Positions 34,481-46,497 of a stretch of 64,000 bases of DNA are shown here, piece by piece (position 1 is the stretch's first letter; each line of letters starts with the position of its first letter). The notes below the pieces were generated by a model. The model ran no database searches, was not told the DNA's origin, and saw only the letters and a list, made by a program, of their open reading frames with translations. A program made the position numbers and the translations under genes. The stretch spans positions 21,988,520 through 22,052,519 of the forward strand of contig CM062289.1 of assembly GCA_031216915.1 (NCBI GenBank). Reading direction: 5' to 3'. The stretch comes from Pictodentalium vernedei (lineage: Eukaryota; Mollusca; Scaphopoda; Dentaliida; Dentaliidae).

Positions 34481-37400
34481 AATACACGTAAACACAGTAT
34501 AATACAGTGGAATTGTCGAGGTTTTAGAGCGAATTTTAATGAACTGAGCCTTCTAAGTCAAAAATATAAACCTGCTGCTTTTTGCTCGCAGGAAACACTT
34601 CTGAAGAAACCTGTCACAAATATTCATCCTGTCCTTAAGGGTTACAATTTATATAACGCTTGGGTAGATGAAAATGACCTTCATATCCGTGGAACGTCTG
34701 TCTTGGTCAGAAACGACATTATTCACAGTTCTGTACCATTACAATCAAATTTACAGGCTGTAGCGATACGCCTGACCTTAGACAAGACAGTCACGTTATG
34801 TTCAATTTATGTGTCACCAAGTAAACTACTTAAGCTGACGGATCCTGAACATCTGATTCATCAGCTCCCAACTCTGTACGTTTTGTTGGGTGATCTTAAC
34901 GCTCATAGCCCCCTTTGGGGTAATTCCTGCAGTCAAGAAGATGCAAATGGTAAAACTATAGAAGAGTTCATTACAAAATATGACTTGTGCTTGTTCAATG
35001 ATGGGTCAGATACCTACCTGCACCCCGCATCTGGTTCTTACACTTCAATTGATTTAACAATTGCATACCCTTCCGTCTTCCTTGATTTTTCTTGGAAGGT
35101 TGAAGATGACTTGTGTGGGAGTGACCACTTTCCAATTGTGTTGGAGAGTGTAGTTCCGGCGGATGATGAGAGGGTACCCCAGTGGAACTTTAAAAAGGCT
35201 GACTGGGACACTTTCTCACCGCTTTGTTCTGAACGCCTCACACGGGAGAAATTTCAGGACAGTACTGACCAGATTGAACACTTCACCACAGAGTTGATTG
35301 ACATTGCAAGCCAAGTCATTCCTAAAACCTCGGCAAATCCAAAACGTTTCACTAAACCATGGTTTGATACTGAGTGCAAACAGGCTATAAAAGATCGCAA
35401 GAAATTTGAGAGGGAATTTAATAAGTCACCAACTACACAAAATTTGGATAGATTACGTATAAATCGGGCAAAAACAAGACGACTTTTAAAACATAAAAAG
35501 AAAAGTTCATGGGAAACTTACGTTTCGAAACTAAATCAAAACACCCCCATCACTAAAATTTGGAAAATGATTAAAAAAATAAAAGGAAAAGAAACACAAT
35601 CAGCTGTACAACACCTAAAAGATAACAGCACACTCATAACATCAAAACAGGAAATTTCAAACAAGTTGGCCTCTACATTTTCTAAACATTCGTCGTCTGA
35701 AAATAGTAACCCAGAGTTCCTCAAACTTAAAAAACAACAAGAAAAACAAAAGATTAAATTTACATCCAATAACTTAGAGGACTATAACGAACCTTTCTCT
35801 ATGGAAGAGTTAAGTAACACTTTGCATAGAGCAAAGGATTCTGCCACTGGACCAGATCAAATACACTATCAACTTTTAAAACATCTGCCTCAAACTTCAC
35901 TTGCACTTTTATTATCTATTTAAATTTAATGACATTTGGGTGACTGGCCAGTTTCAAACTTCCTGGCGAAACGCTACTATAATTCCTATTCCTAAGCCTG
36001 ATAAAGATCACAGCAACCCAAGCAATTACAGGCCTATTGCCTTAACCAGTTGTCTGTGTAAAACCATGGAGAGGATGATCAATGATCGACTTGTCTGGTT
36101 TCTGGAATCGAACAATCTGATTGCAGATGTTCAGTGTGGTTTCAGAAACCAGAGAAGTACTGTGGATCATTTGGTTAGATTAGAAACGTTTATAAGAAAT
36201 GCCTTTGCCAGAAAAGAACATGTGGTCGCCATCTTCTTTGACCTGGAAAAGGCATATGACACTACATGGACGTATGGGATTTTAAAAGATCTTTTTAACA
36301 TGGGGTTGAGGGGGCGTTTGCCTCTTTTTATTGAAAACTTTTTGAGGGACTGCCGATTTCAGGTTCGTGTTGGGTCAACGTTATCTGATCCTCACGGGCA
36401 GGAATTGGGGGTTCCTCAAGGAAGTATTTTGTCTGTTACCCTTTTCTCAGTGAAAATCAATAGTATTATTGATGCAATTGAGAATATGGTTGATTCGTCA
36501 TTGTATGTAGATGACTTTTTAATCTGCTATAGCAGCAAAAAAATGAATGCTATAGAGTGCAAACTTCAGCTGTGTTTGAACAGAATCCAGAAATGGGCTA
36601 CATAAAATGGCTTCAAATTCTCAAAAACGAAAACTAATTGTGTTCATTTCTGTAAGCTCCGGAAGCACCACCTTGATCCGGAATTGAAAATAGACGGGAG
36701 TCGTATTAATGTTGTTAAGGAAGTGAAATTCTTGGGTTTGTTGTTTGACAGCAAACTGAATTTCACTTCTCATATAAAACAACTAAAGATAAAATGTAAA
36801 AGGTCACTGAACATTTTGAAGGTAGTTGGTAGCACTGGATGGGATGCTGACCAAAAAACATTACTCCATCTGTATAGATCACTTGTCAGATCAAAATTAG
36901 ATTATGGCTGTGTGGTTTACGGTTCTGCTAGAAAGTCATATCTCAAACCTCTTGATGCCATTCATAATAGTGGCATAAGAATCAGCCTTGGTGCTTTTAG
37001 AACATCACCGGAGGATTCGATGCTTGTTGAGGCAGAGGAGCCTTCTCTTGAGAAGCGCAGAATTAAACTATCACTCCAATATGTTTCAAAACTTCTTTCT
37101 AATCCGACTAACCCCGCATACAATTGTGTCTCAGAACCTCAAAATACTGAATTTTTAACCGTCATCAGAAACATATCCCTCCATTGGGAATTAGAATTAA
37201 ACCTCATTTGGAGTCTGCCAAAATTGAACCAGTTGCAGTAAAAGAGAACCGTGAACCACAAACTCCTTGGCATCTTAAAAAGCCAACAGTTATTTTGGCC
37301 CTAGCATCTACTAAAAAGTCTGAAACAAATTCTCTGCAGTTTAAGCAGAAATATGCTGAAATTAAGTCAAAGTATAGTACATATACAAGGATCTATACAG

Positions 37401-38185
37401 ACGGATCAAAAGATGGTGATAAAGTAGCATCAGCTGTTGTCACTGATGATCATGTCACTTCAATCAGAATACCGAATCAAAGTTCTATTTTCACAGCTGA
37501 AGTTAAAGCTTTACAACTCGCACTCGAACATATCGAAAATGTACAGGAAAAGAAGTCGATTATTTTTTCTGACTCTCTTTCATTTTTGCTTGCTTTGCTC
37601 AACCCCAAGTTGAAGAACCCTCTCATTTTGGAACTTCGTGAGAAGCTAACAACTCTCATGTCTGACCAATATGATATCGTGTTTTGCTGGTTACCCGGAC
37701 ATGTAGGTATCGCTGGTAACACCAGAGCAGACAGTGCAGCAAAACAGGCTTTAACAGAGCCTCTCACTGATTTTAAGATCCCTTTCAGTGATTTTAAGCC
37801 TCATATTAGTAGTTACATCAATTGTATGTGGCAGGCGGAATGGGATGGGGCGACAAATAACAAGCTCCATCGCTTCCGACCAAACATATTTGATCACTAC
37901 CCATCCAGTAACCTTTGTAGAAAAGATCATGTTATTCTGACACGATGTCATGTTGGTCACACACGACTTACACATTCCTTTCTGTTAGAGGGTAATATGC
38001 AACCAGAATGTGTTCCATGTCAGCAGGTGTTGTCAGTGGAGCACATTCTCTTAAATTGTACTGATTTTAATCTTGTTAGAGGGCAATACTTCACAGTTGG
38101 ATCCCTTAGAGATCTATTTTACAATACGAGCCCACACAAAATTGTATCATTTTTGAAAGTAATCAACCTTTTTAACAAATTTTAA
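34475..38185 (+). pseudogene. LINE copy A ORF2: endonuclease, reverse transcriptase, RNase H, broken
   Basis: From MDNTRK, the APE-type endonuclease motifs appear in order: WNCRGFR, QETLL, GDLNAHSPLWG and SDHFPI. The RT shows NYRPIALTSCLCKTMERMI, FDLEKAYDTTW, GVPQGSILS and YVDDFLI. RNase H shows YTDGSKDGD, TAEVKAL, SDSLS and GHVGIAGNTRAD. The C-terminus has a CVPC ... H ... C motif. A frameshift occurs near 35915-35930, a stop at 36603 just after the RT core, and a one-base loss near 37160. RNase H after the RT places it in the I superfamily and not in Jockey or CR1. It inserts itself by target-primed reverse transcription when intact. Confidence 0.88.
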
Positions 38186-38444
38186 AATTGTTTTTATTCT
38201 TTTAATCTAGACTCATCAAGCTCAGTTCATCAGGTTGATTTAGAAGTAGATATCTCTCACTTATCTCATTACTCATTGTTATTTAAATTAGTTTTGTCTT
38301 TGACATGTCTTTGTGATTATCCTTTATTTTTATTCAATCTTTAACTTCATAATATTGACATTTTACTTTTCTCTGATTTCTCGCCACGATATAGCCTTAG
38401 CTGCTGATGTGGCGTTAAGCACCAATAAATAAATAAATAAATAA

Positions 38445-38618
38445 GTTTGGAACCAAATGTTTTGGTTGAGGTTTTTAAAGGGACAATAAGTTGCCAATTT
38501 AAAACATATATAGACTCTTAGATTTTGCTTGTATGTGAAAGCATGTCAAAAATACCACTGTATTGCAAAGTTTTAGATATCAGAAGCAATTTCAATGCAA
38601 AATTACTTTTATCTGTAA
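38445..38618. other. Short non-coding spacer
   Basis: Intron sequence between LINE copy A and the mini-MITE. Nothing recognised. Confidence 0.4.
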
Positions 38619-38693
38619 TTAACCCTTTACCTAACTTGCAAAGCTGACGACACTTGCAAATGGTTTTGGCCATTACGTTGGGTAAAGGGTTAA
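38619..38693. mobile_element. 75-bp deletion derivative of the TTAA MITE, subfamily A
   Basis: TTAA at both ends and both termini (TTAACCCTTTACCTAACTTG and CGTTGGGTAAAGGGTTAA), inner sequence ACGACACTTGCAAA and TTTTGGCC. It is inverted relative to the other subfamily A copies. The entire central palindrome is absent. Confidence 0.75.
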
Positions 38694-39020
38694 AAAACTT
38701 TTAACTCTTAACCTGCTGAATATATTTTTTATCAGATCTACATGTAGTTATGGCACCTGTGAAGCAGCCATGTTTGGATTTGATTGAAAACTTTTTCAAT
38801 TTTCTTTTGTAATTGAAGAAATCATTGGTGGAGAAATGCATGCAATTTACAGGGGGAAAATTTGATTAAAAGCACCCAAATTATACTTATTGCATTTTTC
38901 ATCAGATAGTTGCATCTAAGTACTTAAAGCTGCGAACTGCACCTCAGAAGAAATCAGCGACACTTGTCTTTTTCAAATTTCTCGGATGCCATAGAATTAA
39001 GAAAGGATGCTGGTTTTGTT
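38694..39020. repeat. Dispersed repeat (CTTAACCTGCTGA family)
   Basis: GAAGCAGCCATGTTTGGATT and AGAAATCATTGGTGGAGAAA match the family at 29130-29330. No gene. Confidence 0.45.
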
Positions 39021-39243
39021 TACAATGGCATGGCGGGGGTTCAAAACCCACGCCAAGAGAGTTTTCTTCTTCACCAACCGCCTAGCGAAACTATACTGAA
39101 CCATGCACACCACTCAGCCACTGACAGACCCCAGGAGTCTTCGGTGGGCGAGTGGTGTGCGTGGTTCAGTGTAGTTTTGCAAGGCAGTAGGTGCCGAAGG
39201 GAACTCTCTTGGCGTGGGTTCGAACCCCTGCCATGCCATTGTA
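39021..39243. repeat. Foldback of tRNA-like sequences with opposing B boxes
   Basis: The left arm (TACAATGGCATGGCGGGGGT, to CCATGCACACCACTC) and right arm (GAGTGGTGTGCGTGGTTCAG, to CCCTGCCATGCCATTGTA) are diverged inverted copies of about 90 bp around a spacer of about 40 bp. The right arm has GGTTCGAACCCC, a pol III B-box match. The left arm has the equivalent on the minus strand (GGTTTTGAACCC). I see no intact tRNA cloverleaf. Confidence 0.6.
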
Positions 39244-39625
39244 TACTTATTTCATTTGCAAGAGAAATCCTGTCCTGAGAGATTATTAAAAAATTGAGGC
39301 ACACACAGATTACTCGCCTGATTTTAAACGTTGGTACATTTAGCGGACGCTGGCAAAATAGAGCACCTTTCCTGACAAGTTTCCAGCATACTGCTGCATT
39401 TCATTTTTTAATTTTCACAATTGTGACAATGTCCTGCAATCTGTTTCTGTTACGAGCGCGATTAATAGCACCCGACAAATTTAAAATACGAGCGTCAACG
39501 GGTGCGTTCGCACTCGTGCCCATCTCACACGAAGCACTGGGCAGGAATATCCACCATGCTAGGAGTTAATACAGATAAAATGTTCATAAAATTTGGTGTT
39601 GAGAAGATACAAATTAGCCTGAAAG
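39244..39625. other. Non-coding interval
   Basis: No gene or repeat recognised. Confidence 0.35.
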
Positions 39626-39782
39626 TTATTAGAAGTGGTGGAAGCCCATATTTGGGCTTTATTCTGAAGTGTAGGTACTGCAACTTAGAGGCTTCATTGG
39701 CACTCTCCCATAAATTGTGACAAGGACATGACATGCGAACAGATGTTGCTGACCAAAAATAATTTAGCACTCTACCAGTTAA
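39626..39782. repeat. MITE family D copy
   Basis: Palindrome GGAAGCCCATATTTGGGCTT and right end TAGCACTCTACCAGTTAA. The left terminus is lost. Confidence 0.5.
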
Positions 39783-40084
39783 TTTTACCATTGCTCTTGT
39801 CCCAATGCATTATTTTAGCAATAATTGGGATTATCAGATCAATACCATTGTCATACTTTTCAGTGAGTGACTATGATCAGCTAACCAGATCAGAATGAAA
39901 AAAACTGCCAGACTTTTGGATAAAAACAATGAATTCTTGCCTTAAAATTATTTTATTTCAGCGACACAAACTCTTCCACACAAAAGACATACTGAACATA
40001 AGGGTGCTTTTGCATAAAAAAAATGGTTAACTTATGGAAAATGGTTAACTTACATTTTTTCACAATTGTACCTTATTGTCCTGT
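39783..40084. other. Non-coding interval
   Basis: Intron sequence up to the target-site duplication of LINE copy B. No feature recognised. Confidence 0.35.
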
Positions 40085-40894
40085 TGAAGGATTTCATCCT
40101 AGGGGGTTTGATCATCCCCTACTAGACGGGTCCTCAGGTGGCGGATAGAGGACGGCCTGCTCAATTGGGCAGGTTTGCTAATTTCTAATTGGCAGGTTTG
40201 CTCAATTGAGCTGGTTCGCTGCGAAATACACAAATACGCAGCCCCGGACCAAAATGATCAATCCTGCTAATACCATCTGGCAGGCACCTTGTTCTCCCGT
40301 GAGGTGCGTTCCGAAGGCCCCGGAAGAAGGAATCCTGGTAGTTGAGGACTCGGGGCCCCGGTTAGGGCAGTCTCTGGGATGGAGCCCTGGTCTCCATTTC
40401 GGAGATAATGTTCAACACACTGCTTTGGCCCCAATTTTGGGTGTAGACGGATGGTCGGATGGCCCGGTCTGGCCAATCGGGAGCCCCCAACCCCAAAAAT
40501 ATCGGGTGTCACGTTGGGGGGCATTGGGTGGTCATTCAGTCAATTATTTCTTTTACTTTGATTTTACCATTACTACCCTATACTGACTTTTGGTTATTTT
40601 AATACTTTCCGAACATCTTCCATTTTGTTGCTCTGTCTGCGTTCGTTGTCAGTGGTAGTTTTTGTTGCACTTTTTTAGGGAAATTGTTGGATGAATGGCC
40701 ACCACGACCTGGCACTTCTCACAAATTCAACGGGTCAATCGGTCAGCGGATATGCTTTTGCATCAACGATGGCCGAGTATGCTTCATATATACTCCTGGT
40801 GCTATTCGCTGGATATACCGCGACATAACCCCCAAGGTTGGGCTCAGAGTAAGGGTGGGAGCTATATGGAGAAGAATCAAACTTAAAAAACAAA

Positions 40895-42304
40895 ATGGAT
40901 AAACCAAACAAATTACAAAAACGAGGACATGACACAGATTCTGATTCTGACAATGACATACAAAACAATCTTTCAAATTCTTGGCCTAAATTCGTAATTG
41001 TTTATTCCGATGAAGATGGGAAACAAGTCACTGATATTAATCCTTTTGCATTGGAAAAAGCTATAAAGGGAATAGCTGGCACTGTCAAAAGTGTAAAAAA
41101 ATTAAGATCTGGTGGACTATTGATAGAATGTAGTAGACAAAAACAGGCATTAAATTTATTACAAACAACAAAAATAGCTTATATGAAGGTCAATGTTTCC
41201 CCCCACAAAACACTAAATAGCAGCAAGGGAGTCATAAGAACAAGGGAACTATCTGGAGTTGATGAACTAGAAATTAAAAATGAATTAAGACCACAAGGTG
41301 TAATTGATGTCAAAAGAATTGAAATACGCAAAGAAGGAAAATCTATTGAGACCAACACATATATATTTACCTTTGAAGCTACACAACCACCGAAATCGAT
41401 CAAAGTTGGTTATCTGAACATCAAAGTGGATTTATATATCCCAAATCCACTTCGATGCTTCAGATGTCAAAAATATGGACATGGACAAAATAGCTGCAGG
41501 GGACAGGAAATATGTTATAAATGTGGCCAACAACATCAGGAGCCGTGTAATAATACCATCAAATGTTGTAACTGCCAGGGCACCCATACTTCATCTTCTA
41601 GGGATTGCCCTGTATGGAGAAAAGAAAAATACATCCAAAAAATTAAATGTGAGAGACAGATCACTTTTAAAGAGGCCAAGGAAATAGTATCATCGATGCC
41701 TGGAATGAGTTCATCAACAACATATGCAACAAAAGTAAAACAAAAAGTTCCAACTGCTTCTGTTCAATGTCAGACACCATATACTTGGTTACATGACAGC
41801 GTGCTTCCGACATTGATAGAACCTTTTACTATCACACAAACCACAGAAAATGAAGCAAAATCAACTCAAACACAATCGGCTATACCTAATTCGACACAGA
41901 CAAATTCAAAAACAATTGTAAATTCAAAACCAGCACAGAAATCAGAACAACAACAAAGGAAATCCAATAATACCAAACCAGAAAAGAAAAGTCTACAAAC
42001 GAAATCGAAACCAGAACCACAGAAGCTGAGTCAGAATCAGAGAAAGAATCAAGAAAAAAACAAAAAGAAAACAGAAAATCTGACATCAGAGAGAACACCC
42101 AAGGCCCTTCAAAACCCTGTTACTCGTAACAGGTTTGAAGGTCTTGAAGATATGGAAGTCGGTGACTGCATTGATGAAACGTTCGGGCATTTACACCCGA
42201 ATTCTTCTCAGAATAGGTCCCCTAGAAAAAGATCACCCAAGAAAGCTGGCGGGGCTATTTTACCCATACGTCCGCCATCTCAATCTCTGAACAAGTATGG
42301 ATAA
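40895..42304 (+). CDS. LINE copy B ORF1 (gag-like, three CCHC knuckles), intact frame
   Basis: 469 codons from ATG at 40895 to TAA at 42302-42304. The N-terminus is acidic (TDSDSDND). Residues about 30-180 form an RRM-like region (WPKFVIVYSDEDG, ending in a GYLNIKVD segment). Three zinc knuckles start at residue 188: CFRCQKYGHGQNSC, CYKCGQQHQEPC and CCNCQGTHTSSSRDC. The C-terminal 200 residues are Lys/Gln/Asn/Thr-rich and probably disordered. In I- and Jockey-type LINEs this protein binds element RNA to form the transposition particle. The stop overlaps the ORF2 ATG (42297-42299), suggesting termination-reinitiation coupling, though this is inferred. It is the longest undamaged frame in the window. 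Confidence 0.85.
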   Translation: MDKPNKLQKRGHDTDSDSDNDIQNNLSNSWPKFVIVYSDEDGKQVTDINPFALEKAIKGIAGTVKSVKKLRSGGLLIECSRQKQALNLLQTTKIAYMKVNVSPHKTLNSSKGVIRTRELSGVDELEIKNELRPQGVIDVKRIEIRKEGKSIETNTYIFTFEATQPPKSIKVGYLNIKVDLYIPNPLRCFRCQKYGHGQNSCRGQEICYKCGQQHQEPCNNTIKCCNCQGTHTSSSRDCPVWRKEKYIQKIKCERQITFKEAKEIVSSMPGMSSSTTYATKVKQKVPTASVQCQTPYTWLHDSVLPTLIEPFTITQTTENEAKSTQTQSAIPNSTQTNSKTIVNSKPAQKSEQQQRKSNNTKPEKKSLQTKSKPEPQKLSQNQRKNQEKNKKKTENLTSERTPKALQNPVTRNRFEGLEDMEVGDCIDETFGHLHPNSSQNRSPRKRSPKKAGGAILPIRPPSQSLNKYG

Positions 42305-45300
42305 ATCAAACCAACATAATATAGTACAATGGAATTGTCGAGGTTTCAGGGCGAATTTTAATGTACTGGGTCTTCTCAGTCAAAAATATAAACCTGCTGC
42401 ATTTTGCCTGCAGGAAACTCTTCTAAAGAAACCTGAGGCTCAAGATCATTCAGCTTTTAAGCATTATACTTAGTATAATGCTTGGGCAGACGAAAATGAC
42501 CTTCATGTACGTGGAATGTCTGTCTTGGTCCAAAACGACATTATTCACAGTTCTGTACCATTACAATCAAATTTACAGGCTGTAGCGATACGACTGACCT
42601 TAGACAAGACAGTTACGTTATGTTCAATTTATGTTTCACCAAATAAACCACTTCAGCTGATTGATCTTGAGCATCTGGTTCACCAGCTCCATACATTCTG
42701 TTGGGTGATTTTAACGCTCATAATCCTCTTTGGGGTAATTCCTGCAACAAAGAGGACTTAAAAGACAAAACAGTGGAAGACTTCATAACAAAATATGGCT
42801 TGTGCTTGTTCAATGATGGGTCAGACACTTATCTGCACCCCACATCTGGTTCTTATACTTCAATTGATCTCTCAGTTGTATGTCCTTCCATCTTCCTTGA
42901 TTTTTCATGGAAGGTGGAAGATGACTTGTGCAGGAGTGACCACTTTCCAATTGTGTTGGAGAGTGTAGTTCCGGCGGATGATGAGAGGGTGCCCCAGTGG
43001 AACTTGAAAAAGGCTGACTGGGAGACTTTCTCGTCGCTCTGTTCTGAACGCCTAACACGGGAGAAATTTGGCGAAAGTGCTGACGAAATAGAACATTTCA
43101 CCACAGAGTTGCTTAACATTGCAAGCAAGGTCATCCCTAAAACCTCAGCAAATCCTAAACGTTTCACCAAACCATGGTTTGATACTGATTGTAAACAGGC
43201 TATTAAAGATCGCAAAAAGACTGAACGGGAATTTAATAAGTCCCCAACCACACGTAACTTGGACAAACTTCGTATAAATCGGGCAAAAACAAGACGACTG
43301 ATTAAACAAAAAAAGAAAAGTTCTTGGAAAACATATGTGTCTAAACTTAATCAAAACACCCCCATCAATAAAATTTGGAAAATGATAAGGAAAATTAACG
43401 GAAAAGACACAAAATCAACGGTTCAACATCTGAAAGATAACAACACACTAATCACATCAAAAAAAGAAATTTCAAATAAATTGGCCACCACATTTTCGAA
43501 ACATTCGTCGTCTGAAAATTGTGATCCTGAATTTCTCAAAATTAAAAAACAACAAGAAAAACAAAAGCTCAAATTTACCTCCAATAATTTAGAGGATTAC
43601 AACGACTCTTTCTCTATGGAAGAGTTAAATAACTCTTTACATAGAGCAAAGGATACTGCCACTGGACCCGATGAAATACATTATCAAATTTTAAAACATC
43701 TGCCGCAATCATCTCTTGAACTTTTACTCTCTATTTTTAATGACATTTGGGTGACTGGCCAGTTTCCACCTTCCTGGCGCAAAGCAATAGTAATTCCCAT
43801 TCCTAAGCCTGATAAGGATCACAGCAATCCTAGTAATTATAGGCCTATTGCCTTAACAAGTTGTCTGTGCAAAACCATGGAGAGGATGATCAATGATCGG
43901 CTTGTCTGGTTTCTGGAATCGAACAATCTGCTTGCGGATGTTCAGTGTGGTTTCAGAAACCAGAGAAGCACTGTGGATCATTTGGTCAGACTTGAAACGT
44001 TTATTAGAGATGCCTTTGCTAGAAAAGAACATGTGGTCGCCATCTTCTTTGATCTGGAGAAGGCATATGATACAACGTGGACGTATGGGATTTTAAAAGA
44101 TCTTTTTAACATGGGGTTGAGAGGGCGTATGCCCCTTTTTATTGAAAATTTTTTAAAGGACCGCCAATTTCAGGTTCGTGTAGGGTCAACGTTATCAGGT
44201 CCTCACGAGCAGGAATTGGGGGTTCCTCAGGGTAGTATTTTATCCGTTACCCTGTTTCCTATAAAAATTAATAGTATCATCGATGCAATTGAGAATATGG
44301 TAGATTCCTCATTGTATGTTGATGACTTTTTAATCTGCTATAGCAGCAAAAAAATGAATGCCATAGAGCGCAAACTTCAGCTGTGTTTAAACAGAATCCA
44401 GAAATGGGCTACAGAAAACGGTTTTAAGTTTTCAAAGATCAAAACTAATTGTGTTCATTTTTGTAAGCTCCGGAAGCATCATCTTGATCCAGAGTTGAAA
44501 ATGGATGGAAACACCATTAAAGTTGTTAAGGAAGTGAAATTCTTAGGTTTGTTGTTTGACAGCAAACTGAATTTCACTTCCCACATAAAACAACTAAAAG
44601 TTAAATGTAAGAAAGCTCTGAACCTGCTGAAAGTTGTTGGTAGCGCTGATTGGGGTGCTGACCAAAAAACTTTGCTCCATCTGTATAGATCACTTGTTCG
44701 GTCAAAATTAGATTACGATTGTGTAGTTTACGGTTCTGCAAGGAAATCATATCTCAGACCACTTGATGCAATTCATAATAGTGGTATTAGAATTAGTCTA
44801 GGGGCTTTTCGAACATCCCCAATAGACTCGATGCTTGTTGAAGCAGAGGAGCCTTCTCTTGAGAAGCAAAGAATTAAATTATCTCTCCAGTATGTGTCTA
44901 AACTTTTGGCCAATCCTTCAAATCCTGCTTATAATTGTGTTTCAGACCCTCAAAATGTTGAATTTTATAACCGCCACCAGAAACACATTCCTCCATTGGG
45001 AATTAGAATCAAACCCCACATGGAGTCTGCCAAAATTGATTCTGAATCTATAAAAGAATACCATAAATCACACATTCCTCCTTGGCATCTTAAAAAACCT
45101 ACAGTTATTTTGGACCTTGCTTCTACCAAAAAATCTGATACCAATTCCTTGCAGTTCAAACAAAAATATGCTGATATAAAGTCCAAGTATAGTACATATA
45201 CAAGGATCTATACAGATGGATCGAAGGATGGTGACAAAGTATCATCAGCTGCTGTTACTGGTGATCATGTCACCTCAATCAGAATACCGAATACCGAATC

Positions 45301-45991
45301 AAAGTTCTATTTTCACAGCTGAAGTTAAAGCATTACAACTTGCGCTTGAACACATCGAGAATGTGCAGGAAAGGAAGTCGATTATTTTTTCCGACTCTCT
45401 TTCCTCTTTACTTGCTTTACTCAACCCCAGGTTGAAGAACCCTCTAGTTTTGGAACTTCGTGAGAAGTTAACAACTCTCATGTCTGACCAATATGATATC
45501 GTGTTTTGCTGGTTACCCGGACATGTAGGTAAGCAGACAGTGCAGCAAAACAGGCTTTAACAAAGCCTCTCACTGATTTTAACATCCCTTTCAGTGATTT
45601 GAAGCCTCATATTAGTAGTTACGTCAAATCTATGTGGCAGGCGGAATGGGATGGGGCTACTAATAACAAGCTCCATCGCTTTCGACCAACTATTTCTGAT
45701 CACTACCCATCCAGTAACCTTTGTAGAAAGGATCTTGTAGTTTTGACGCGATGTCATATTGGTCATACACGTTTTACGCATTCCTTTTTGTTAGAGGGTA
45801 ATATGCGACCAGAGTGTGTTCCCTGCCAGCTGGTGTTGTCAGTGGAGCACATTCTTTTATATTGTACTAATTTTAATCTTGTTAGACGACAGTGTTTTAA
45901 TGTTGTGTCTCTTCGAGACCTATTTTATAACACAAATCCACATTAGGTTTTGTCGTTCCTGAAGGAAATCAACCTTTTTAATAAATTTTAA
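42297..45991 (+). pseudogene. LINE copy B ORF2: endonuclease, reverse transcriptase, RNase H, broken
   Basis: It starts MDKSNQ and WNCRGFRANF. A TAG at 42471 ends the first frame. The frame resumes (SVLVQNDIIHSS) and shifts at about 42690-42700. It then stays open from 42701 to 45322 through GDFNAHNPLWGN, SDHFPI, FDLEKAYDTTW, GVPQGSILS and YVDD (44315-44326) into RNase H (YTDGSKDGD). An 8-bp tandem duplication at about 45285-45300 shifts the frame. A 16-bp loss at about 45530 deletes the end of the GHVG motif region, and a TAG at 45944 trims the C-terminus. Endonuclease and RT motifs are well kept. The product cannot be made as one protein. Confidence 0.9.
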
Positions 45992-46356
45992 TAATCTGGT
46001 TTTATTATTTTAAATTCTCATCTATATCTGTTTCACAGGTTGATTTTCACAACTGTTTTGATGAACTGCACACATTTTTTAATTTCATTGTTCACTTGTC
46101 AGGTGTACTCTACGTTTTTCATATGTCGTCATCTCTTTTTAACTTCTGTATTGAACATAATGATCATTTTTAACAATTCATACTTTCATCGCCACGATAT
46201 AGCCTTAGTTGCTGATGTGGCGTTAAACACCAATAAATAAATAAATAAATGAAGGATTTCATGTTTTGCATTTGTATTATTTTTGTATAGTATTATCAGC
46301 ATAAGATTACTGCTTTTTGTTGTTTTGTTAATGGAAAATAATTTCCTTTTTTTCAG

Positions 46357-46434
46357 GGAATCTGAGGGTGTTCCGAGCACAGCTATACGGGAGATATCTC
46401 TTCTGAAAGAACTTGATCATATAAATGTTGTAAG
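46357..46434 (+). CDS. CDK2: CDK2 exon 2 (PSTAIRE helix)
   Basis: Acceptor TTTTTTTCAG ends at 46356; donor GTTGGT starts at 46435. The 78-bp exon completes codon 39, encodes [20 protein letters not shown] and HINVV, and gives two bases of Arg65. PSTAIRE (45-51) is the cyclin-contact C-helix with the conserved Glu51 that pairs with Lys33. Spacing from exon 1 is exact with no indel against animal CDK2. A LINE ends 107 bp upstream and a MITE starts 64 bp downstream, so the exon is a small island between insertions. Confidence 0.93.
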
Positions 46435-46497
46435 GTTGGTTAATTCAGATATTTACATCAGTATCATTGTAATTCATTGCATGTATTTATTTAACAC

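Larger units (their letters stand above)
32508..38444 (+). mobile_element. I-superfamily LINE (I/Nimb-like), copy A, 5'-truncated and decayed
   Basis: A 5' UTR shared with copy B starts at GGTTAGGGCAGTCTC. A gag-like ORF1 with CCHC knuckles and an ORF2 (endonuclease, RT, RNase H, C-terminal Cys/His motif) follow. A 3' UTR ends in a hairpin CGCCAC ... GTGGCG (38382-38414) and (AATA)n. Copy B extends about 410 bp further 5', so A is truncated. I found no convincing target-site duplication. Stops and shifts in both ORFs show that it is inactive. Confidence 0.88.
40098..46249 (+). mobile_element. I-superfamily LINE (I/Nimb-like), copy B, full length with 13-bp target-site duplication
   Basis: TGAAGGATTTCAT at 40085-40097 recurs exactly at 46250-46262 and brackets a 6.15-kb element. 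The order is 5' UTR, ORF1, ORF2 overlapping ORF1 by 8 nt, 3' UTR with hairpin CGCCAC ... GTGGCG (46190-46222), and (AATA)n. The perfect duplication implies a fairly recent insertion, while ORF2 already has several lesions. The element ends about 95 bp before the CDK2 exon 2 acceptor. Confidence 0.92.

Noticed and set aside
32508-38444. Target-site duplication for LINE copy A
   Set aside because: A GTTTG match exists near both ends but is short and not adjacent to the 5' junction, so I do not claim it.
43893-44096. Small ORFs inside LINE copy B
   Set aside because: Out-of-frame shadows of the reverse transcriptase.
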